Below, in pieces: positions 57,480-64,000 of a stretch of 64,000 bases of DNA. The DNA is from Ampullaceana balthica. Taxonomy: Eukaryota; Mollusca; Gastropoda; Lymnaeidae. The stretch is taken from positions 1,493,001-1,557,000 of the forward strand of contig CALYLW010000055.1 of the NCBI GenBank assembly GCA_944989445.1, read 5' to 3'. Made by a program: the position numbers and the translations under genes. The notes beneath the pieces were generated by a model that was not told the DNA's origin, did not search any database, and saw only the letters and a program-made list of their open reading frames with translations. Each line of letters starts with the position of its first letter. Position 1 is the stretch's first letter.

Positions 57480-57690
57480 AATAAATACGTAAAAACAGAG
57501 ATTTTGACTATAAATCCCAACGCGCATAACTCAAAATAAAGTCTTGAAAGAAATACTGCACCAAAAATAAATCGTTTTGAACGTCTGCGTAAACGTGTTC
57601 AATAGGATTGGCTGTAGGAATCATATGTGTTTGAGGCACCGATCGCTATCGATGACCGCACGGAACATAGCCTTTTATTATATAGGATTT
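57480..57690 (+). repeat. Partial copy of the unclassified dispersed repeat
   Basis: ACGTAAAAACAGAGATTTTGA and TATAAATCCC ... ATAACTCAAAATAAAG correspond to the start of the copy at 29588. The far end is lost. Confidence 0.4.
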
Positions 57691-57694
57691 TCAT

Positions 57695-59700
57695 TTACTC
57701 AAAACAGTTAATGTTATTAGAGATTTATTTCAAAATTTTCTTGTTTATAAATTGATGTAGACCATTCATTTCCTAGTTCATTTCATAATTTTAAACTATT
57801 TTTAAAAAATGTTTTATGAATAGGTATTTTTTTAAAACTGATTTCTAAAGGGAAACTATTTGTATTAATATGTTCATTTTAAAATTGAAAATGCAGTAGT
57901 CTACCCTTGATAAAAGTGGAAAAAAATTAAACTTTTTACTAAAAATAAAGTAAACAATTTGGGTATGAAAATTTCAAAAATTGCTCTACAGTTTTTTTAA
58001 ATATTTATATTTGGTAGCATTTAATCTACTGTTATTAAATTTACTAACAATCATCTGTGACAAAAATTAAGGGTCATCATTATATCAGGTTGAGGGCAGA
58101 AAAAAAGGTACACTATATTATATAAAAAATAATTTATATTAAACATTTCTCAAACATTATAACCACAGGCACATAAGGCAAGTGATTAAAGATTTATAGA
58201 GTTATAATTTTAACTCAAAGTGAGTCCCATGATGTGATTACGATCTTTTATAAAATAGTTTGGACACATTTTGATATACCAGCTTGTTTATTGATGACAC
58301 TTTTCATTCCATTAATTCTACCCACACAATGAACTAGAGTTTTGGAAATTACAAGAAAGCTTGAATCTAATACTTTTATGGTGCATAAATTGGTGGTGAA
58401 TTATTATCTACCCAACTTAAGTACCATAAAATGGGATTCATACATTGAAATTTTTACCACAGTTATTTCCCATTCTTGAATTTGATTCTGTAACATATTT
58501 TAAACAGTAAGAGAGAATCCACAATTTTTCACTCATTTAACTCAGTGACACTCATCATATCACCCTTTGTTTTTCCTTGAGACTAAGTTGTACACCAAAA
58601 TGTTCTGTTTGTATACAGCAAGAAACCAATCACACATATGTGGAGTTCAATGTGTTTATACAGAAAGAAACCACACACACGTGGAATTCAATATCGCCAT
58701 TCAAAGTTGGTCTGGCTTAATATACATAATTATGTTCTGATTTTAAAATATGAGTTGATTAAACCATTTCCAGAAAAACAGACTGGTTGTGAAATTTTAA
58801 ATCAATAAATTATTGTTCAAGTTGAATTCTTCTCATTTTTGGATTAAATTATTTTTAATTTTTATTTATTTTCATTTTTTTTTACTTCTCTTTTTTGTTA
58901 ATTTTATACTGGACTCCAATAAATTAAGATTCTTAATCAACTAAATGCTTTAAAAAAATTATTCTTCCAGCAGTCACATTTACAAAAATCCTACTTTTCA
59001 TCATGTGCAGGGGCAAGATGGTTTACACATATCAATTATACTAAAAATGGACTGAATTGAAATGGCTAAAGAGTTACCATTTCAAATAAAATCTCATATT
59101 AATGGCTTTCATATAAATAACTAATTCATAGATTCCATGAAGTTGTGGGTCATTTTCGAAATAATTGAAACATTTAACTATCTTCAAACTATTTTAATGC
59201 TGTGGAGGACACGGTTCCAAGAGATCTGCAAACAAAAGGGCTTTGTTCTCTGAACCACCAGGACACAATAGCTAAGACCCCTCAGGTAAAAAAAAAGTTG
59301 GATAGAGGTAGAATGGGGTTTACAAGGGTTGTAATTTCCAGCAGGCAAGGGATTGTTGGCCCTGGTTATTATCACCTGATCATTATACATGTATTTCCAA
59401 GTTATTACATTACATGTATTTCAGTGCTGCCACAGCAAGGATCCAAAATCTCAAAAAATTTATTTGCAAAAATTTTTAAGAACTTAACGCCTGTATGCCT
59501 AAGAGGTTTACCAAACCAATTCACAATTCTGTTGCATTGTCCATAGATAAATGCATTTCTGTTTGATGGAGATGAAAATAATTATTTCCATTCTTAAGTT
59601 ATGAAATTCCATCCTTGGCAACCATGTTAGCCATGGATTTCAAAGTGGAAAGTTAATCCCAAATGAAGTTTTACGTTTTGTAATCAACTAAGATGTTATT
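57695..59700. other. AT-rich DNA, probably intronic, no exon recognised
   Basis: No recognised repeat. The 114-codon frame at 59202-59546 has no known domain and no convincing splice sites on both sides. Confidence 0.4.
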
Positions 59701-59715
59701 CAATGTGTTTTACAA

Positions 59716-59802
59716 GTTGATTTATCTGTTTTGTAATCATCTCTGTTGATTTATCTGTTTTGTAATAATCTCTGTTGATTTATCTGTTTTGTAATCATCT
59801 CT
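59716..59802. repeat. Tandem repeat, 29-bp unit, 3 copies
   Basis: GTTGATTTATCTGTTTTGTA plus AATCATCTCT-type unit repeated at 29-bp spacing with one substitution (AATCATC versus AATAATC). Confidence 0.9.
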
Positions 59803-59879
59803 GTTGATTTTAGTAGTGGTATTCAACACTAAGTGGGAATGGTAAATGAAGAGAGGAGTTAAAAAGTAATGTGTCCTGG

Positions 59880-62100
59880 TCAATTTTGATCGGAGTAAGA
59901 GTACGGGTGTTTAAATTTCAACAAGCATGATATTCTTTTATTTCATTCAATATTTTAGCTTCTTAAAAAAGTTAATTTTATGCAATAACTGAGCGAATAA
60001 AAACCGATAATGCTATCCAACACACGTCGCCTATTGAGATATGCATCTGGTTGATACACGATCGTTGGGGGGGGGGACTGTTCTACCTTGGACACAAGAC
60101 TTGATAGCAGGTTTAACAATGTATCTGAGGCCTTTTCTCATACGAGCTTCTTATTTCAACTGCTTCACTATATTCCATTCAGGTTCCTAGACTTAGTATT
60201 TTATGTAACTCGCGCCCTGTTGTACATTCTGTAACTACGATACACCTGTCCCGTATTTTGTGGACAACATTGGGTCCTGTTTCCAAAGCCAATTCTTAAC
60301 TCCCTAGTCTAGAAGACACGACCAAACGTGCCGAGAATCAATGTTTGTTATACATACGGGAGTAGAAAGTTAACGGTCTCCACGCTTGTTTGTAGGTAAG
60401 TCTGAAATCACGTTCTCTTTTAGTCTTCAGTTTTATGTCTGATAAGTTGGACAGGTGGCTAGACTCAATGACTTATAGGGGTGTTGACGTTTGCTTCACT
60501 GGGAAATGTATCTGTGGCCCTTTGCCGTGGGAATGTCAGACATGTGCCCATTTGTTGATACAAGCTGAATGATCGGTCATTTGATGATGTTGAGCTGGGG
60601 CGTATAATTCGGATATTTGTTTCATAGTAGAAAGACTAGCAGTTTTTAGTAATTGATTTACTGGATATTTCAGAGTTAAAATCCACCATAATTTTCAATT
60701 AATAATCAATTACTCCGGATTTCTAGTCAGATTTAAATGGATTTTATGATTCGTAATCGCAGTCGCGTCATGTTTGTTAATTGTTAAAACTTGGTGCATC
60801 GACTTGTGATTTTGTCATACCATGTTCGGGTTGCTAATGAAAGTTTTGTGTGGTCCTCGCCTTGACTTACTGTAGCTACCTGTGGTCCGTGCCAAGTTAT
60901 CCTTCCTGTCAAATAAACACCTGGCTGTTTTCAGGACGATGTACAGATTATATGACCTTGAACGCGCTCGTGGTCAGTTCTTAAGACGTGAGTACCTATA
61001 CATGTTTCGTCCCTCATATAAAAATGCCATATAGGCAGCCAGTAAAGTCCTCATATGACAAAAGACAATAAGCGCAATATGTTTTTTGTTTGACTTATTC
61101 AAATGAAACGATAAATGAAGACATGGTTGTAGCTCATTACTTTTAGACAAGGCGACAGGTTACATTTTAGTTTTGAGGTTATGAAATCTCTTACAATTTT
61201 CCTTTCTTTCCCTTATATCTTGTACTGAAGTCTTTTCTCTCTCTCTCTCTCTCCCCTCTCTCTCTTTATATATTAAAACCAATTACATGCTTTGATTGAA
61301 TTATTTTTGTTATTCTTTAACTTAATGTTCTATTATAAGAGGTTCTCCGACTTAGCGTAAGAGCCCATCATTAGTTCATTAGACCTATGTCTTAAATAAC
61401 GCTATTATACCCCGTCTCCCATGCATGTAATCAGTCGCTGATGGCTACTATAGGTGACTTTTAGAAATCGTGTTTGGCGTAGTTGGGTGTTAGTTACCTA
61501 CAGCCAACAAGGGCGATAACCTGTGATGTTGTATGATGTGTCTCTATGGAAACGTTATGCCAAACTGCCAAATGCCCGAGGCTGATCTTAGGGAAAGTGA
61601 TCAAACCGTCACATTGATAACACTAAACGAACATTGACCAAGGCAGGATATTTCTGACAAGACTATCAATGTTGCCACTCTTCATGTTCTCTGGCTAGTC
61701 TGTTGACTAACTTAGTGTCTTGTTAACACGAGCGTGCCTTATTGTGTTTACTTAAGCTAGTTCCAACAAACCTTGATTGTGGGCGTTGAGAAGGTATCCA
61801 AGTGTTCTCTATTGTAGTCACCATGGTTAAGCTCTATGATGACATGTATCCGTAGCGGTGTTGAGCTGTGTGTTAAAAAGATTTGGAATTTGGTTACGGT
61901 TCATTTTGCTCAGACTCATCAGTTTATAGCTTTAAAGCGTTGATTTTGAAGTTAATATATCAATATAAAACATGACAGATCTTGTAATTTTAGTCTCGAC
62001 TGCATTTCTCGCATGCATTATCTACTTCTGCCTCATTTTGTCTGCTGAAATATTCAGTTGGTTGTAATGGCTTTGTTGGGAGCCTCTTGAACACCCTCAT
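59880..62100. other. Higher-GC sequence without recognised genes
   Basis: Noticeably less AT-rich than its flanks, with no long open frame and no repeat recognised by eye. It could hold an alternative promoter or non-coding exons of the gene starting at 54.2 kb, but I cannot show it. Confidence 0.35.
61232..61266. repeat. CT microsatellite
   Basis: Run of CT dinucleotides broken by CCCC, about 35 bp. Confidence 0.85.
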
Positions 62101-62104
62101 AAAT

Positions 62105-63085
62105 AGCGATTTAATAATAATAATAATAAATTGATTATTTATATAGCGTTGTATCCCAGTAAGGAACTGGGCTCACAGCGCTTTACATGAAAGAAATAAC
62201 ATACTTATAAGTATTAAATTAACATTCATATCACAACAAACACACACAATTACAATACATTATACATAAGCTACGCTAATCATTTACAAGAAATGTTGTT
62301 TCATCAATTTTAAAAATAAATTTTGAAAAGATGTGTCTTAAGTGCAGTCTTGAAGGACTTGGTTGTTTGAATACCACGTATGTGTAATGGTAGAGAATTC
62401 CATTGTTTGGCTGCACAAAAAGAGAACGACCTTTCACCAAACGTTTTGGTGCGTGTCGTAGGAACAGAGAGAACGCGTGTGTCTGCAGAAGATCTTAGCT
62501 TGCAAGTGGGTGAGTAGACCGACAAAAGTTCAGTAAGATACGATGGGCATGAGTCCGAAAAGAAATTGTGACAGAGAACGGCCAGTTTGTAATCAATACG
62601 GGCTTGTATAGGCAGCCAATGAAGTGAGCGAAGAAGTGGAGTAACATGGTCATGTTTTTTTGCCTTGAGCACCAGTCTGGCAGCTGAATTTTGAACTTTC
62701 TGTAGTCTTTCAATGCATTGTTTTGGCACACCTGACAGAAGAGAATTGCAGTAATCCATACGAGCCAGTACAAGAGCACAGACTAGTGTTTTTGTGGCAC
62801 TAACTGTTAAGTAATGACGGATTGAGCTGATCTGACGAATGGCAGTGTAGGCAGAGCGACAGATGTGATTGATGAAGTTGTTAATAGACATGTTGTCAGA
62901 AATAATGTAGCCAAGATTCCTAGTCGATGTTGTGAACAGAATATCCGAACTGGCTACGTGAATTGACTTCGGAAGAGACAAAGTACTGCGTGATTTATTG
63001 TTGCAAAATAGAAGTGCTTCAGTCTTGTCATCATTCAGCTTGAGTTTGCTTAACGTCATCCAAGACTTCACTTCACCAATTTACC
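62105..63085 (-). mobile_element. L2/CR1-type LINE, 5'-truncated, open RT C-terminal frame
   Basis: The minus-strand frame 63071-62310 (253 codons, no stop) holds the C-terminal RT region: LSKLKLNDDKTEALLF (motif D), TRNLGYIISDNMS, LARMDYCNSLLSGVPK, LQKVQNSAARLV, HVTPLLRSLHWLPIQARIDYK and ERSFSFCAAKQWNSLPL. This is the classic L2-type arrangement. The 3' UTR contains GTAAAGCGCTGTGAGCCCAG and ends in an ATT trinucleotide repeat at 62108-62129. Catalytic FADD and endonuclease are missing by 5' truncation. The intact frame suggests a fairly recent insertion. Confidence 0.85.
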
Positions 63086-63089
63086 GTCT

Positions 63090-63645
63090 AAAATGCACGC
63101 CAGGAATAATTTTCAATTCGTTGATGTCTATACTCTTCAAATAGCAGATTTCAAGAACTTATCGCTCACCGCGTGTAGTGATGTCCTTGAGATTCTGTGT
63201 TGTAATTTGTGGTAATTTGTAAGATTTAAGGTTTTGAGTTTCCTAGTTGAGTTCCGACACGAGTGACCAAGTTGTGACAATATTGTTGAGAAAGAACAGA
63301 AGGCGAACTTGTGGGTCCCCGTGAAGGGCGGATAGGGTGGTGCAAGAGTTCGCTGATGGTCAGGGTGCAGGGGTGAGGCGGTTGGGGATCTGAGATTTAA
63401 TATGGTCTTGAGGTGTCCGTCATTGATTTTACCCCAAGGCCAGCGGGGAGGGGCCAGGAGCAAACAGGCCACGGGGTAAAGACTGGACATCATTAGGCGC
63501 ATGTTTACACTGTGTGTAGAAAGAAGGCTGTCGACTTACTGCGTCACATTCTCCTGCCTTATATCAGTGGACGCGATCCGTTCTGCTTGATTCGTGTACA
63601 CATTCTCTTATGTTATAGTAACGTTTTGTTTTATGGGAATCGGAA
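63090..63645. other. Unassigned sequence with one minus-strand open frame
   Basis: A 121-codon minus-strand frame (63137-63502) lies just upstream of the L2-type fragment. Pro/Leu/Ser-rich, no recognised domain. It could be upstream LINE sequence or chance. Confidence 0.2.
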
Positions 63646-63753
63646 ATTTCCAGTGCATTCAAGGATACATTCAAAACCAACATTTCCAGTGCATTCAAGG
63701 ATACATTCAAAACCAACATTTCCAGTGCATTCAAGGATACATTCAAAACCAAA
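63646..63753. repeat. Tandem repeat, 36-bp unit, 3 exact copies
   Basis: Unit starts ATTTCCAGTGCATTCAAGG and is repeated at 36-bp spacing, essentially identical. A multiple of three, so it stays open in frame on both strands, which produces short repetitive translations. I see no evidence of a gene. Confidence 0.95.
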
Positions 63754-63892
63754 ATATTTCACAAAGTGACAATTACTTCAATAAGTATTAATAATTAAGT
63801 TCATTCACTAAATCTATAATTTTATCATAGTTGCTAAGATCGCCATCTTTAACTATCATATTCACTATCATCTGTTGGATTGGTGCCGTCCA

Positions 63893-64000
63893 TGCAGTAC
63901 GTCCCGCTAGAATTTTGAAAGAGGTTTACACCCCCCCCCCTTTTTTTAATGTGGTAATTATTGGGTTCTCTGAATTCCCCCTCTTAAGACATCATCCATG
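63893..64000. mobile_element. Harbinger-like MITE start, cut by the window edge
   Basis: GTGCCGTCCATGCAGTACGTC resembles the GGGGCCGTCCATAAAGTACG terminus and is followed by C-run blocks as in the family. The other end would lie outside the window. Confidence 0.4.

Noticed and set aside
59202..59546. 114-codon plus-strand open frame
   Set aside because: No recognisable domain, no convincing splice-site pair and ordinary composition; it may be chance.
63137..63502. 121-codon minus-strand frame as an upstream LINE ORF
   Set aside because: It lies near the L2-type fragment and on the same strand, but shows no endonuclease, zinc-knuckle or RT motif and could not be joined to it.

Overview
The window is animal nuclear DNA: AT-rich, genes split by GT-AG introns, and crowded with non-LTR retrotransposons, tRNA-derived SINEs and DNA-transposon remnants. 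Protein similarity and the repeat mix suggest a lophotrochozoan, most likely a gastropod mollusc. That placement is inference; no species-specific marker was identified.

Two genes can be read completely. (1) An adenylate kinase 7 (AK7) orthologue lies on the minus strand, 19582 down to 6551: 17 coding exons, 705 residues, every junction in frame. AK7 is a ciliary/axonemal nucleotide kinase. (2) A SIVA1 orthologue lies on the plus strand, 23768 to 33856: 4 coding exons, 263 residues, with a Cys-rich C-terminal domain. The two are divergent, with starts about 4.2 kb apart, and the space between is filled by nested transposons. A third gene appears to begin on the plus strand near 54.2 kb (non-coding exon, then a first coding exon at 55789-55894) and runs beyond the window. 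Weaker candidates are a terminal exon at 37822-37998 (minus), an exon at 38142-38221 (plus) and a GPCR TM7-like fragment at 42370-42550 (minus).

Much of the rest is mobile DNA. One non-LTR family (called LINE-G here) has at least nine copies or fragments. It ends in a conserved stem-loop followed by GATAA repeats. A tRNA-headed SINE at 55078 carries the same tail and so is probably mobilised by it. Other retroelements are RTE-like remnants (31.5 and 44.8 kb), a LINE 3' end at 50.5 kb and an L2-like element at 62.1-63.1 kb. DNA transposons include a 3.1-kb hAT element with a ruined ZMYM1-like transposase and an exact 8-bp target duplication (45950-49055), several hAT MITEs with exact 8-bp duplications, a ZBED-type hAT derivative (56289-57339), Tigger-like elements and a Harbinger-like MITE family. 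Insertions within insertions are frequent: 20.1-21.8 kb is four levels deep, and the 40.7-42.4 kb minisatellite is split by a LINE-G copy.

No CRISPR array, rRNA, functional tRNA gene or bacterial-type operon was seen. No wholly new protein system is evident. The most notable signals are the SINE/LINE shared tail, the reciprocal nesting of two transposon families (which supplies an empty site proving a TAA target duplication), and a possible 21-nt microexon in AK7.
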